Assembly (NCBI RefSeq): GCF_001693515.2
Contig: NZ_CP042968.1
Span: 868,001 to 932,000 of the forward strand
Source of the DNA: Bradyrhizobium paxllaeri
GTDB taxonomy: Bacteria > Pseudomonadota > Alphaproteobacteria > Rhizobiales > Xanthobacteraceae
Direction: 5' to 3'
DNA: 64,000 bases
A program made the translations under genes and the position numbers. Every line of letters starts with the position of its first letter. Positions within the stretch are counted from its first letter, which is position 1. Shown one piece after another: positions 52,816-62,102 of this stretch. The notes below the pieces were generated by a model that saw nothing but the letters and a program-made list of their open reading frames with translations, ran no database searches and was not told the origin of the DNA.

Positions 52816-53214
52816 ATGATTTCAGATCGTCTCTTCGTCTACGGCACGCTGATGCGCGGCTTCGACCATCCGATGGCGCAGCTATTGTCGCGCAGCGCGG
52901 ATTTTCTGGGCACCGCCACCTGCCGCGGCCGGCTCTATCGCATCAAGCATTATCCGGGGCTGGTGCTGTCGGACGATCCCGCCGACATCGTGTTCGGCGA
53001 ACTGTACCGGCTGCGCGACCGCGACGCCTTGCTCGGCGAACTCGATATGTATGAAGCCTGCGGCGAGGGTTTTCCGGAGCCGACCGAATACATCCGCCGC
53101 ATGCTGCCACTGGCGCTGGACGACGGCAGCACGGGCGAGGCGTGGACCTACGTCTACAACTGGCCCGTCACCGGCCTGCCGCACATCGCCTCGGGGAAGT
53201 TTCTGGAAGAATAG
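52816..53214 (+). CDS. Gamma-glutamylcyclotransferase-family protein
   Basis: A 132-residue protein starting at ATG 52816 (MISDRLFVYGTLMRGF), directly after a repeat. The YGTLMRG motif forms the glycine-rich turn, and the catalytic Glu is in LDMYEACGEGF. Gamma-glutamylcyclotransferases cleave gamma-glutamyl amides, as in glutathione turnover. The short length fits the AIG2/GGCT family. Confidence 0.9.
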   Translation: MISDRLFVYGTLMRGFDHPMAQLLSRSADFLGTATCRGRLYRIKHYPGLVLSDDPADIVFGELYRLRDRDALLGELDMYEACGEGFPEPTEYIRRMLPLALDDGSTGEAWTYVYNWPVTGLPHIASGKFLEE

Positions 53215-53242
53215 AGTCTGGCGGCGGACCGGCGTACAAGAC

Positions 53243-53325
53243 TGTCATACGCGGGCTTGACCGGCTTGACCCGCGTATCCATCCTTCTTGAGAGATGGAT
53301 GGCCGGGACAAGCCCGGCCATGACG
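53243..53325. repeat. Dispersed palindromic repeat, TGTCATACGCGGG type
   Basis: TGTCATACGCGGGCTTGACC at the left and GGCCGGGACAAGCCCGGCCATGACG at the right, with ATCCATC/GATGGAT arms around a CTTCTTGAGA centre. A shorter member of the CGTCATGCCCGGG family. Confidence 0.8.
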
Positions 53326-53333
53326 AGATACGG

Positions 53334-53900
53334 TCAGCCCGCATCCAGCCGCTCGCGCTCCATCCTGATATCGATCTCGCGCTCGACAAATTTCCATTCC
53401 TCGGTGGCGCGCAGGGTGCTGACCAGCTCCTCGAATTCGTCGGCATGCGCAGGGGCGTACTCGAACCAGGTCAGGAAGTCGAAGGGCTCGCCGAGATCGC
53501 GGCTGTGAAACAGCTGGCGGGCGACTGCCGGCAGGTGTTTCAGGCTGTCTGCTATGTGATGGGATTTGTCCTCAAAAATCTGCCGCCGCTCCTCCTGCGT
53601 CAGTTCCCACCACGCCGCCGATTTCTTGATCGGGATCAGCGCGGCAAAGGTCGCCTCGGGGCGGCCGATCTCGGCGGGCGAGGCGTCGAGCTCCGTCTTC
53701 TCGGCCCGCTCGGCATAGCGCAGGTGGCTGGCGACGCCGGCGAGCCGCCAGGCGGTCGGCGAGGGCATGATCGGCAGCGTGATCGACAGCGAATGCACGA
53801 CCGATACCGAAGGCGTCGGCGCCAGCGACGCGCCCTTGACGGATGCGAACCGCGTCACCCGCCACGCCCCGCTCCTGCCGCCCCGGAAGATCGTGAACAT
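53334..53900 (-). CDS. Chlorite-dismutase-family heme protein
   Basis: A 188-residue protein from ATG 53900 (MFTIFRGGRSGAWRV); a TTG at 53936 with GGAGA upstream would add 12 residues, and the open frame runs further through a repeat. The family segments are GGRSGAWRV at the start, GVASHLRYAERAEKTEL, RPEATFAALIPIKKSAAWWEL and EPFDFLTWFEYAP. A His in KSHHI and an Arg 13 residues later fit the proximal His and distal Arg of short-chain chlorite dismutases. Lineages include true chlorite dismutases and heme-peroxidase-like proteins of unknown function. Confidence 0.85.
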   Translation of the reverse strand: MFTIFRGGRSGAWRVTRFASVKGASLAPTPSVSVVHSLSITLPIMPSPTAWRLAGVASHLRYAERAEKTELDASPAEIGRPEATFAALIPIKKSAAWWELTQEERRQIFEDKSHHIADSLKHLPAVARQLFHSRDLGEPFDFLTWFEYAPAHADEFEELVSTLRATEEWKFVEREIDIRMERERLDAG

Positions 53901-53944
53901 GAACGGGATGGAAGCGCGGAACAGGCAGGGATTCAAGCTGTCTC

Positions 53945-54041
53945 CGTCATTCCGGGGCGCGTAGCGAACTATGGGGCGCCGTTGCGCCCCTGAGAATCTC
54001 GAGATTCCGGGTTCGATGCTGCGCATCGCCCCGGAATGACG
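53945..54041. repeat. Dispersed palindromic repeat, CGTCATTCCGGGG type
   Basis: CGTCATTCCGGGGCGCG on the left and CCCCGGAATGACG on the right, with GGGGCGCCGTTGCGCCCC and AATCTCGAGATT inner arms. Third copy of the 12818-12900 family. It lies just before the dnaG gene. Confidence 0.9.
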
Positions 54042-54150
54042 GCCCCTGTGAATAGCGGCAAGAAGCCCAATAAACTTCGCTTTCGGGACAAGCCTCCCTG
54101 TATCGCTAATCGGTTGGCACGGCCCCACGACTCTGGCAGCTACCTGATCC

Positions 54151-56154
54151 ATGCGCTTCACCCCCCAATTCCTCGAAGAGCTGCGCGCCCGGCTTCCGGT
54201 TTCGGAAGTCGTGGGCCGGCGCGTGAAGCTGAAGAAGGCGGGGCGGGAGTTCAAGGGGCTGTCGCCGTTCCAGCAGGAGAAGACGCCCTCGTTCACGGTC
54301 AACGACCAGAAGCAATTTTACCACGACTTCTCGACCGGCAAGCACGGCAACATTTTCGACTTCGTCATGGAGACGGAAGGCGTTTCGTTCCCCGAGGCCG
54401 TCGAGCGCCTCGCCTCCATGGCCGGCATGCCACTGCCGGCGGCGACCCCCGACGCCGCGCGGCACGAGCAGCGCCGCAAGACGCTGCACGACGTGATGGA
54501 ACTCGCGGCCAAATTCTTTGCCGATACGCTCGCCTCCCGCAATGGCGCCAAGGCCCGCGGCTATCTCGGCGACCGTGCCATTACGCCGGCGACGCAACTG
54601 CAGTTTCGCTTGGGCTATGCGCCGCCGGATCGTTTTGCGCTGAAGGAGCATCTGGGCGCGCAGGGCATTTCTACCGAAGACATGGTGGAAGCCGGGCTGT
54701 TGATCGGAGGCGACGACATCCCCGTTCCCTACGATCGCTTCCGCGACCGCGTGATGTTTCCGATCACGGATGCCAGAGGCCGCGTCATCGCCTTCGGCGG
54801 CCGCGCGCTGGAAAAGGACGTTCCGGCAAAATATCTGAACTCGCCGGAAACGCCGCTCTTCCACAAGGGCGACAATCTCTACAATCTCGCCACCGCGCGG
54901 CAGGCAACCCATAACGGCGCGCCGCTGATCGTGGTCGAAGGCTATGTCGACGTCATCGCCATGGTCACTGCGGGCTTCGGCGGCGCCGTCGCTCCGCTCG
55001 GCACGGCCTTGACCGAAAACCAGCTCGCGCTGTTGTGGAGGATGGCGGACGAGCCGATCCTCTGCTTCGACGGCGACCGGGCCGGGCAGAAGGCCGCCTA
55101 CCGCGCCGCCGACCTCGCAATGCCCAATCTCGCGCCCGGCAAAAGCCTGCGCTTTGCGCTGTTGCCCGAGGGGCAAGACCCGGACGATCTCGCGCGCACC
55201 GGCGGGCGTGTTGCGATCGAAGAAGTGATCTCGGCGGCGCGCCCGCTTGCCGACATGATCTGGTCGCGCGAGATCGAGGGCGGGACCTTCGCGACGCCCG
55301 AACGGCGGGCGGCGCTGGAAGCGCGCATCAACGAACTTTCCAACGGCATCCGCGACGAGGTCGTGCGCCGCTACTACCGCCAGGATCTCGCCGAGCGTCT
55401 GCAGCGCACCTTCGCCCCACAGGGCGGGGGCGGCGGCTACGGAAGGGGTAATTTCCGGTCCGGCCGCGGCGAATCACCCCGCACGTTTGCCCCGCGCGGA
55501 GCAGCGCCGGCCGGCCGATTCGCCCCCCGCGGTGGCCGCCCGCCGGGAGCAGCCCCGGGGATCGCGCCCGGCCCCTACCAGGCGGCGAGCCCCCAGCTTG
55601 CGACCAGCCCGATCATGCGCGGACAGCGCAGCGCCATGTCCCGCCGGGAGGCGCTGATCCTGCAATCCCTTATTAACCACCCCTGGCTGTTGCACGACCA
55701 TCTGGAGGAGGTGGCCGCCCTGGAACTGGCCCATCCCGAGGCCAATAAGCTTCGCGCCGGGATTATCGCGGCCTTTGCCAACGACCATCACCATTCCCCC
55801 GACGTCGAGGAGCAGGCCGAAAAAATGCGCGCCGATCTCGAGGCGCGTGGATTAAGCGAGGTTCTTCAACGGGTTGAACGGGCGATCACGACCGCGGCGG
55901 TGTGGGCCGCACGGCCCGGCGCGGCCCGCGAGGATGTTTTGGCCACCTGGCAGCAACTGGTTGTCTTGCATCAGAAAACACATGCCCTACTTAGGGAGAA
56001 GAAAGATGCCGAATTGGCGTTGGCTGAGGAGACCAGCGAGGCCAATCTGGCATGGCTGAAGGATGTCAGCGCCCGGCTGGACTCCCTCGACGGCACCGAG
56101 GCCCTGATCGAGGGTTTTGGGGAGCTTTCGGGCCGGTTCCGAAAAAGCGTTTGA
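54151..56154 (+). CDS. dnaG: DNA primase DnaG with a ligand-less zinc-finger domain
   Basis: A 667-residue primase. In the N-terminal domain the usual CPFH...CFGCG zinc ligands are replaced: LSPFQQEKTPSF and YHDFSTGKHGN. The RNA-polymerase/TOPRIM core is normal, with LIVVEGYVDVIAM, CFDGDRAGQKAAYRA and the following acidic residues. Between about 425 and 490 there is a Gly/Arg/Pro-rich linker. The C-terminal helicase-binding domain is REALILQSLINHPWLL onwards. It primes replication forks. The rpoD gene follows after 340 bases. Confidence 0.97.
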   Translation: MRFTPQFLEELRARLPVSEVVGRRVKLKKAGREFKGLSPFQQEKTPSFTVNDQKQFYHDFSTGKHGNIFDFVMETEGVSFPEAVERLASMAGMPLPAATPDAARHEQRRKTLHDVMELAAKFFADTLASRNGAKARGYLGDRAITPATQLQFRLGYAPPDRFALKEHLGAQGISTEDMVEAGLLIGGDDIPVPYDRFRDRVMFPITDARGRVIAFGGRALEKDVPAKYLNSPETPLFHKGDNLYNLATARQATHNGAPLIVVEGYVDVIAMVTAGFGGAVAPLGTALTENQLALLWRMADEPILCFDGDRAGQKAAYRAADLAMPNLAPGKSLRFALLPEGQDPDDLARTGGRVAIEEVISAARPLADMIWSREIEGGTFATPERRAALEARINELSNGIRDEVVRRYYRQDLAERLQRTFAPQGGGGGYGRGNFRSGRGESPRTFAPRGAAPAGRFAPRGGRPPGAAPGIAPGPYQAASPQLATSPIMRGQRSAMSRREALILQSLINHPWLLHDHLEEVAALELAHPEANKLRAGIIAAFANDHHHSPDVEEQAEKMRADLEARGLSEVLQRVERAITTAAVWAARPGAAREDVLATWQQLVVLHQKTHALLREKKDAELALAEETSEANLAWLKDVSARLDSLDGTEALIEGFGELSGRFRKSV

Positions 56155-56494
56155 CGTTTAAAAAATGATGCGGACTGCCTTGGCCTGGCCCGCGAAAAGA
56201 CTCGCCAAATCCATGATTTGGCGGCAAAAACAGGGTTAAGCGAAGCTTAAGGGCCTTCGGGCTACGAAAGACAGAAACCGACGAATTGGAATTCGGGGTG
56301 GCGACGGTCTGCGCCGCCCTTTGCGCGTCGTAACCATGGTGCAGAAAAGCGGGTGCCGCTTTCCTCTCGTCATGCGAAGGCGAATGAACAGAACGAGGTG
56401 ACGATCGCACGACGTCACTTCGGACGAATGAGTGAACAACTTGCGGGCCGGTGCGACGCACGCCCGCATGAAGCGCGTTTCGGGAGCTTGATGA
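56155..56494. other. Intergenic region dnaG-rpoD
   Basis: About 340 bases. CGCCAAATC-CAT-GATTTGGCG at 56203-56223 is a perfect 9-bp hairpin, probably a weak dnaG terminator or mRNA processing site. The AT-richer part near 56280-56300 could carry the rpoD promoter. No gene-like frame. Confidence 0.5.
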
Positions 56495-58603
56495 ATGGCC
56501 ACCAAGGCAAAGACGCTGCAGGTTAAGGACAAGGAAAAAGACGACAAGGCAGCGGACGCCCCTGAGAAGGATAGCCCCGACGCGCCGTCGCCGTTGCTTG
56601 ACCTCTCGGATGCCGCCGTCAAGAAGATGATCAAGCAGGCCAAGAAGCGCGGCTTCGTGACCTTTGATCAGCTCAACGAAGTCTTGCCCTCCGACACCAC
56701 CTCGCCCGAACAGATCGAAGACATCATGTCGATGCTCTCTGACATGGGCATCAACGTCTCCGAGGCCGAGGAAGCCGACGAGGAGGGCGAGAAGGAAGAG
56801 GCCGACGACGACACCGACAACGAGCTTGTCGAGGTCACCGCCAAGGCCGTCACCGAGGTCAAGAAATCAGAGCCCGGCGAGCGCACCGACGATCCCGTCC
56901 GCATGTATCTGCGCGAGATGGGCACTGTGGAATTGCTGTCGCGCGAAGGCGAAATCGCGATTGCGAAGCGCATCGAGGCCGGCCGCGAGGCGATGATCGC
57001 GGGCCTCTGCGAAAGCCCGCTGACGTTCCAGGCCATCATCATCTGGCGCGACGAGCTCAACGAAGGAAAGATCTTCCTTCGCGACATCATCGATCTCGAA
57101 GCCACCTATGCCGGCCCCGACGCCAAGAACAACATGAACCCGGCGATGATCGCCGCTCCTGCCGAAGGCGCCGCCACCAATGGCGAGGCCGCACCCGCGC
57201 ATGTCGCGCCGCCGGCTGCCCCGCCGTCGCCGACCCCGTTCCGCGCCGCGCCCGCCGGCGATGCCGACGCCGAGGAGAAGGATCCGGCCGAAGCCGCCGC
57301 CGAAGGCGACATGGATGACGACGAGTTCGAAAACCAGATGTCGCTGGCTGCGATCGAGGCCGAGCTGAAGCCGAAGGTGGTCGAGACCTTCGACAAGATC
57401 GCCTCCGAGTACAAGAAGCTGCGGCGTCTTCAAGAACAGGATATCGCCAACCAGCTTCAGAGCGAGTCGCTCTCGCCCTCGCAGGAGCGCAAGTACAAGA
57501 AGCTGAAGGACGAGATCATCGTCGAGGTGAAGTCGCTGCGCCTGAACCAGGCCCGCATCGACTCGCTCGTCGAGCAGCTCTACGACATCAACAAGAAGCT
57601 GGTCTCGTTCGAAGGCCGCCTGCTTCGTTTGGGTGACAGCCACGGCGTCGCGCGCGAAGACTTTTTGCGTAACTATCAGGGCTCGGAGCTCGATCCGCGC
57701 TGGCTCAACCGTGTCTCGAAACTCTCCGCCAAGGGCTGGAAGAATTTCGTCCATCACGAGAAGGACCGCATCAAGGAGCTGCGCCATGAGATCCAGTCGC
57801 TGGCGGCGCTCACCGGTCTGGAGATCGGCGAATTCCGCAAGATCGTGCACGGCGTGCAGAAGGGCGAGCGCGAGGCACGCCAGGCCAAGAAGGAAATGGT
57901 CGAGGCCAACCTGCGTCTCGTGATCTCGATCGCCAAGAAGTACACTAACCGCGGCCTGCAGTTCCTCGACCTGATCCAGGAAGGCAACATCGGCCTGATG
58001 AAGGCGGTCGATAAGTTCGAGTATCGCCGTGGCTACAAGTTCTCGACCTACGCCACGTGGTGGATCCGGCAGGCGATCACGCGCAGCATTGCAGACCAGG
58101 CGCGCACCATCCGCATCCCCGTGCACATGATCGAGACGATCAACAAGATCGTGCGCACCTCGCGCCAGATGCTCAACGAGATCGGCCGCGAGCCGACCCC
58201 GGAAGAGCTCGCCGAAAAGCTCGGCATGCCGCTTGAGAAGGTCCGCAAGGTCCTCAAGATCGCGAAGGAGCCGCTGTCGCTGGAAACGCCTGTCGGTGAC
58301 GAAGAAGATTCACACCTCGGCGATTTCATCGAGGACAAGAACGCGATCCTGCCGATCGATGCTGCGATCCAGTCCAACCTGCGCGAGACCACCACGCGGG
58401 TTCTGGCCTCGCTCACCCCGCGCGAAGAACGCGTGCTCCGCATGCGCTTCGGCATCGGCATGAACACCGACCATACGCTGGAAGAAGTCGGCCAGCAGTT
58501 CAGCGTCACCCGCGAACGCATCCGTCAGATCGAAGCCAAGGCGCTGCGCAAGCTGAAGCATCCGTCAAGGTCGCGGAAGCTGCGGAGCTTTTTGGATAAC
58601 TAA
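56495..58603 (+). CDS. rpoD: RNA polymerase primary sigma factor RpoD
   Basis: A 702-residue sigma-70. Region 1.1 is acidic. Region 1.2 contains [18 protein letters not shown] long non-conserved region follows, with Ala/Pro-rich inserts (about 210-260) and acidic stretches. Region 2 has [54 protein letters not shown] (2.1-2.4), then region 3 and region 4 with [32 protein letters not shown]. All motifs for promoter recognition are intact. A strong terminator follows. Confidence 0.99.
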   Translation: MATKAKTLQVKDKEKDDKAADAPEKDSPDAPSPLLDLSDAAVKKMIKQAKKRGFVTFDQLNEVLPSDTTSPEQIEDIMSMLSDMGINVSEAEEADEEGEKEEADDDTDNELVEVTAKAVTEVKKSEPGERTDDPVRMYLREMGTVELLSREGEIAIAKRIEAGREAMIAGLCESPLTFQAIIIWRDELNEGKIFLRDIIDLEATYAGPDAKNNMNPAMIAAPAEGAATNGEAAPAHVAPPAAPPSPTPFRAAPAGDADAEEKDPAEAAAEGDMDDDEFENQMSLAAIEAELKPKVVETFDKIASEYKKLRRLQEQDIANQLQSESLSPSQERKYKKLKDEIIVEVKSLRLNQARIDSLVEQLYDINKKLVSFEGRLLRLGDSHGVAREDFLRNYQGSELDPRWLNRVSKLSAKGWKNFVHHEKDRIKELRHEIQSLAALTGLEIGEFRKIVHGVQKGEREARQAKKEMVEANLRLVISIAKKYTNRGLQFLDLIQEGNIGLMKAVDKFEYRRGYKFSTYATWWIRQAITRSIADQARTIRIPVHMIETINKIVRTSRQMLNEIGREPTPEELAEKLGMPLEKVRKVLKIAKEPLSLETPVGDEEDSHLGDFIEDKNAILPIDAAIQSNLRETTTRVLASLTPREERVLRMRFGIGMNTDHTLEEVGQQFSVTRERIRQIEAKALRKLKHPSRSRKLRSFLDN

Positions 58604-58653
58604 AATTGACTGTCATTGCCGGGCTTGACCCGGCAATCCATCGAAAAAAGAAG

Positions 58654-58678
58654 CGGCGGGCCGAGGCCCGCCGTTTTT
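58654..58678 (+). terminator. Rho-independent terminator of rpoD
   Basis: CGGCGGGC at 58654-58661, loop CGAG, GCCCGCCG at 58666-58673 and TTTTT. It lies 50 bases after the stop. A single palindromic-repeat-like arm (TGTCATTGCCGGGCTTGACC) is just upstream at 58611-58630. Confidence 0.9.
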
Positions 58679-58689
58679 GTTTGTGAGGT

Positions 58690-58926
58690 CTATTTCTTCT
58701 TCGCGCCCACCCGGCTGATGCTCTTGATCTCGAGCTGCGGCCGGCCGGACTTCTCGGCGATCTCGCGATCCTGCTCCATGATGTAGGTGCGCGCGGGTTC
58801 GTCGCCGTCGAGCCCGCCGAGCAGTTCGGCAGGCACGCGGCGGTTGGAGCGCTGGGAGTCGTCTTCATAAACGACGTTGAAAAAGGCGAATTCGCCTTTG
58901 GGATTGGTTCCGGGTTTTTTGGCCAT
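58690..58926 (-). CDS. Small hypothetical protein (78 residues)
   Basis: A frame from ATG 58926: MAKKPGTNPKGEFAFFNVVYEDDSQRSNRRVPAELLGGL, ending in a KSISRVGAKKK tail. A GTG start at 58971 would add 15 residues. GAGGAC lies 10 bases before the ATG. Highly charged, no membrane span or signal. It reads like a conserved rhizobial small protein, but I cannot name its family. Confidence 0.7.
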   Translation of the reverse strand: MAKKPGTNPKGEFAFFNVVYEDDSQRSNRRVPAELLGGLDGDEPARTYIMEQDREIAEKSGRPQLEIKSISRVGAKKK

Positions 58927-59087
58927 GGGCGGCTTGTCCTCGATGGGATCGCCGCTGTCAAAGTAAATCACACGCGCCTCGCGCTGAGCTGCCCTGCGCG
59001 AAGCGGGCGGACAAAGCTCTTGCGAAGCGGAGCCACGTACGGGGCACCTCGACGCGGCAGCGGTAGGCGATTACGCTTCGCAACGCC

Positions 59088-59465
59088 ATGCCCGCTCGTC
59101 TGACCATCTGGTACAACACGCGCTGCCCGGTCTGCGACGCCGGCATTGACTGGCAACGCAACAGGCTGCTGGCCGCGGTCCGCGCCGGTGCCATCTCGTT
59201 CAAGGATATCAACGAGCAGCCCGACGCGCTGGCATCCTACGGCGCGTCGCTCGACGACGTGCGCCGCCGCCTGCATGCAACGGATGAGACCGGCCGCCTG
59301 ATCGTCGGCGCCGATGTCGCGGTCGCGATCTGGCAGATAACGCCGGGCGAAGGCTGGTTGGCTGCGCTCGTCGGCAATCGTTTCATGCTGCCGCTGACGC
59401 GGTTTGCCTATGATAGGTTCGCCGACGTGCTGTTCGCCTGGAACAGGCGGAAGGGGCGGTGGTGA
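59088..59465 (+). CDS. DCC (DUF393) family thiol-disulfide oxidoreductase-like protein
   Basis: A 125-residue protein starting MPARLTIWYNTRCPVCDAGIDWQRNRLL, with the DCC motif and a CPVC redox pair. A membrane-proximal C-terminal stretch is ITPGEGWLAALVGNRFMLPLTRFAYDRFADVLFAWNR. It overlaps the MFS gene by one base (TGATG), so the two are probably coupled. The substrate is unknown. Confidence 0.9.
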   Translation: MPARLTIWYNTRCPVCDAGIDWQRNRLLAAVRAGAISFKDINEQPDALASYGASLDDVRRRLHATDETGRLIVGADVAVAIWQITPGEGWLAALVGNRFMLPLTRFAYDRFADVLFAWNRRKGRW

Positions 59466-60811
59466 TGCCGGCAGCCTCCAACACGAAGAGCGATCTCGCG
59501 CCCGTGCTCGCGGCGTGCTGCCTGGCCATGCTGGCGGTGGGCGACAACAGCACGGCGATCATGGCCGCGCTCCCCGACATGAAGGGCAGCCTGCAGCTTG
59601 GTCCGGCGGAGCTCGAATGGGTGGTCAATGCCTATCTCCTGACCGCCGCGATCTTCATCGTCGTCGGTGGCGACGCGGCGGACCAGCTAGGCGCGCGCAG
59701 GTCCTCGGTCGCCGGCATCGCCTTGTTTGCGCTCGCCTCGCTGATCATTGCGCTGGCGCCGGCAGGTCCCGTCGTGGTCGGCGCCCGCGCGCTGCAGGGA
59801 TTGGGGGCCGCGTTTGCGGTAGCCGGCACGCTCGCGGCGGTGAGCGAAGCCGCGCCTGACTCAAAACGAGCGGAGGCGATCGGCGCCTGGACCGGCTTTC
59901 TGATGCTCGGCTTCAGCATCGGCCCGCTGGTCGGCGGGGCGGTGACGCATTACGCCGGCTGGCGCTTTATCTTCTGGCTGAACGTCGCCGCCATGGCGCC
60001 CGCCGCGCTGATGCTGTTGCGGCATCCCGGCGCCGGCGGCCGGCGCGCGATCTCGATGGACTGGGTGGGACTCGGCATTCTCGCCGTCTTCATGGTGACG
60101 CTGATATCGGGATTGCAGGCGCTGGCGCATGTCCGCACCAATCCGCTGGCCGCCATCGTCCCGCTCGCGCTGGCCGGGATTGGGTTCGCGGCCCTGATCC
60201 GGACGGAGACGCGGCGCCCGCAGCCGCTGGTCGACTTCAGCCTGTTCGCGAACCGCAGTTTCGCGATTGCCGCAGGCCTGTTGTTTCTCGTGATGTTCGA
60301 CATCATGACGCTACTGCTCTACTACAACCTCTTCGCGCAATCCGCCGACGGCCTCGGCATGTCCGCCATCGCGGCCGGCCTTTCTCTGCTGCCGCTCTCG
60401 GTCGCGCTGTTTGCGTTTGCGCGTGCGGCTCCCTTGATCGGAACGAAGATCGGCGTGCGGCGCATGCTGACCGGCGGATCGCTGCTGCTCGCGCTCGGCT
60501 GCGCCATCATCTATCTATCGTTCCAGGTCGAAGCGAGGTTCGCGATCCTGATGCCCGGCCTGTTTGTCGCCGGCGTTGGAATCGCGCTGATTTACGCCTC
60601 GGCGCCGCGGCTCGGGCTTGCAACGCTCCCGCAACTGCAGGCGGGGAAGGGGTCAGGCATGCTCAATTCGTGCAGCTTTCTCGGCGGCACGGTCGGGGTG
60701 ACCTTCGGTGGCATCGTGTTCGCGCTGAGCGGATTGCCCGGCGTGCTCGTGCTGCTGGGAATTTCTGCGCTGACGAGCGCGGTGCTCTGCCTCCGTCTGA
60801 AGGCGGATTGA
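59465..60811 (+). CDS. MFS transporter (DHA2-like drug/metabolite exporter)
   Basis: A 448-residue transporter starting at the ATG at 59465 after GGAAGGGG; GTG codons at 59459 and 59462 are alternatives. The count of 12-14 spans and motifs GGDAADQLGARRS (loop 2-3) and LQGLGAAFAVAGTLAAV indicate a DHA2-type proton-coupled exporter. The first span includes GDNSTAIMAALPDM. It is probably co-expressed with the DCC gene. The exported compound is unknown. Confidence 0.92.
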   Translation: MPAASNTKSDLAPVLAACCLAMLAVGDNSTAIMAALPDMKGSLQLGPAELEWVVNAYLLTAAIFIVVGGDAADQLGARRSSVAGIALFALASLIIALAPAGPVVVGARALQGLGAAFAVAGTLAAVSEAAPDSKRAEAIGAWTGFLMLGFSIGPLVGGAVTHYAGWRFIFWLNVAAMAPAALMLLRHPGAGGRRAISMDWVGLGILAVFMVTLISGLQALAHVRTNPLAAIVPLALAGIGFAALIRTETRRPQPLVDFSLFANRSFAIAAGLLFLVMFDIMTLLLYYNLFAQSADGLGMSAIAAGLSLLPLSVALFAFARAAPLIGTKIGVRRMLTGGSLLLALGCAIIYLSFQVEARFAILMPGLFVAGVGIALIYASAPRLGLATLPQLQAGKGSGMLNSCSFLGGTVGVTFGGIVFALSGLPGVLVLLGISALTSAVLCLRLKAD

Positions 60812-60886
60812 AACTGCGCTTTATCTGAGGGGAATCTGCAAATCTTTGCCCAGCTTTGATCGCGGTCATCAGCCACGCTCCGCCGC

Positions 60887-61846
60887 GTGCATGACTTCGT
60901 AAAACCTCCGACCGCTTCCCCGCATCCCGCCCCGAGTGCCGCCGCCATCTGGCCGCCGCTCCGCCGTTTCATCGCCGGCGAACACCGCCTCGGCCGCTTC
61001 ATGGCGCGGCGCCGCGCGACTTCGGCATGTTACGAATTTTTCCGCTTCGGCGTGAAACAGGCATGGGCCTGCCTGTTCGGCGGCATCGCCGTCTTTCTGA
61101 TGATCGCCACCTGGCGTTTCTATCCGCAGGAAGCGCCGCTTGCGCGCTACGACTTCCTGTTTCTCTGCATGATCGCCGTCCAGATCGCGCTGCTCGCCGG
61201 CCGGCTGGAAAGCTTCGAAGAAGCCAAGGTGATCCTGATCTATCATCTCGTCGGCACCGTGATGGAGCTCTTCAAGACACAGGTTGGCTCCTGGATCTAT
61301 CCGGAGCCGAACTTCTTTCGGATCGGCGGCGTGCCGCTGTTCTCCGGTTTCATGTATTCCTGCATCGGCAGCTATCTCTGCCGTGTCTGGCGCCTGTTCG
61401 ATTTCGAGTTCACCGCGCATCCGCGCCGCCTCGCGTTCGCGGCACTCAGCGTCGCGATCTATGTCAACTTCTTCAGCCATCACTACATCGTCGACCTGCG
61501 CTGGCTGCTGTTCGCCCTTGCCGGCTGGCTGCTGTTCCGCACCCGCGTCCATTTCCGGGTCTGGCACACGCACCGTTCGATGCCGCTGTTTCTCGGGCTC
61601 GTACTGGTAACGCTGTTCATCTGGCTTTCGGAAAATATTGGCACGTTCACGAAAACCTGGATCTATCCATCGCAGCGGCACGGCTGGTCGATGGTATCCG
61701 TCGACAAGATCGGTTCGTGGTTTCTGCTGCTGATCATCAGCTACACGCTGGTCAGCCTGATCAACAAGCCGCGGGAGAGGCCAGTTCGAAGCGGGCTGCC
61801 TGGCGACGTCCCGTCGCCGACAATTTATGTCGATTCAAGGCGTTAA
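60887..61846 (+). CDS. DUF817 family membrane protein
   Basis: A 319-residue integral membrane protein starting at GTG 60887 (MHDFVKPPTAS). Family segments are FRFGVKQAWACLFGG, LIYHLVGTVMELFKTQVGSWIYPEP, GVPLFSGFMYSCIGSYLCR and WSMVSVDKIGSWFLLLIISYTLVSLINKPRE, with about seven spans. DUF817 proteins are uncharacterised; the conserved aromatic and His residues suggest a ligand site. A FixK/FNR box lies 59 bases after the stop. Confidence 0.92.
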   Translation: MHDFVKPPTASPHPAPSAAAIWPPLRRFIAGEHRLGRFMARRRATSACYEFFRFGVKQAWACLFGGIAVFLMIATWRFYPQEAPLARYDFLFLCMIAVQIALLAGRLESFEEAKVILIYHLVGTVMELFKTQVGSWIYPEPNFFRIGGVPLFSGFMYSCIGSYLCRVWRLFDFEFTAHPRRLAFAALSVAIYVNFFSHHYIVDLRWLLFALAGWLLFRTRVHFRVWHTHRSMPLFLGLVLVTLFIWLSENIGTFTKTWIYPSQRHGWSMVSVDKIGSWFLLLIISYTLVSLINKPRERPVRSGLPGDVPSPTIYVDSRR

Positions 61847-61904
61847 AGCCAAAGTAGCCGGTATCGACGGTGACGTTCGAAAATGCAGCCAAGGTGGACC
61901 TCTG

Positions 61905-61918
61905 TTGATCTAGATCAA
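61905..61918 (+). promoter_or_regulatory. Perfect FixK/FNR box TTGATCTAGATCAA
   Basis: The identical 14-base dyad found at 50274. It is 185 bases upstream of a small secreted-protein gene at 62103 in the plus direction, with no minus-strand gene nearby. The region 61919-62102 has no clear gene; a 68-codon frame there has poor composition. Confidence 0.7.
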
Positions 61919-62102
61919 GAAGAATTCTCGCGTCGCTTTGTCCTCTGTGCGCAGGACGTGCTGCTCTTGCCGCGCTGGCAGCTCGATTTCCGCTTCCGGT
62001 GCCACGCGGGTGTGTCATTCACGCCGCCTTATGTCTGCGAGCAGGTAAGGCGGACGTGGGACAGACATGGAGCAGCTGTTTTCGATTGAGCAGGAGGGCA
62101 AC

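Noticed and set aside
53901..54302. Upstream extension of the chlorite-dismutase-like frame
   Set aside because: It runs through a dispersed repeat, so the extra residues are not part of the protein.
56664..56690. FNR-like TTGATCAGCTCAA inside rpoD
   Set aside because: The spacing between half sites is five rather than six and it is inside a coding region; chance match.
61883..62089. 68-codon plus-strand frame spanning the FixK box at 61905
   Set aside because: It contains the regulatory dyad, has no ribosome site and shows no protein-like pattern.
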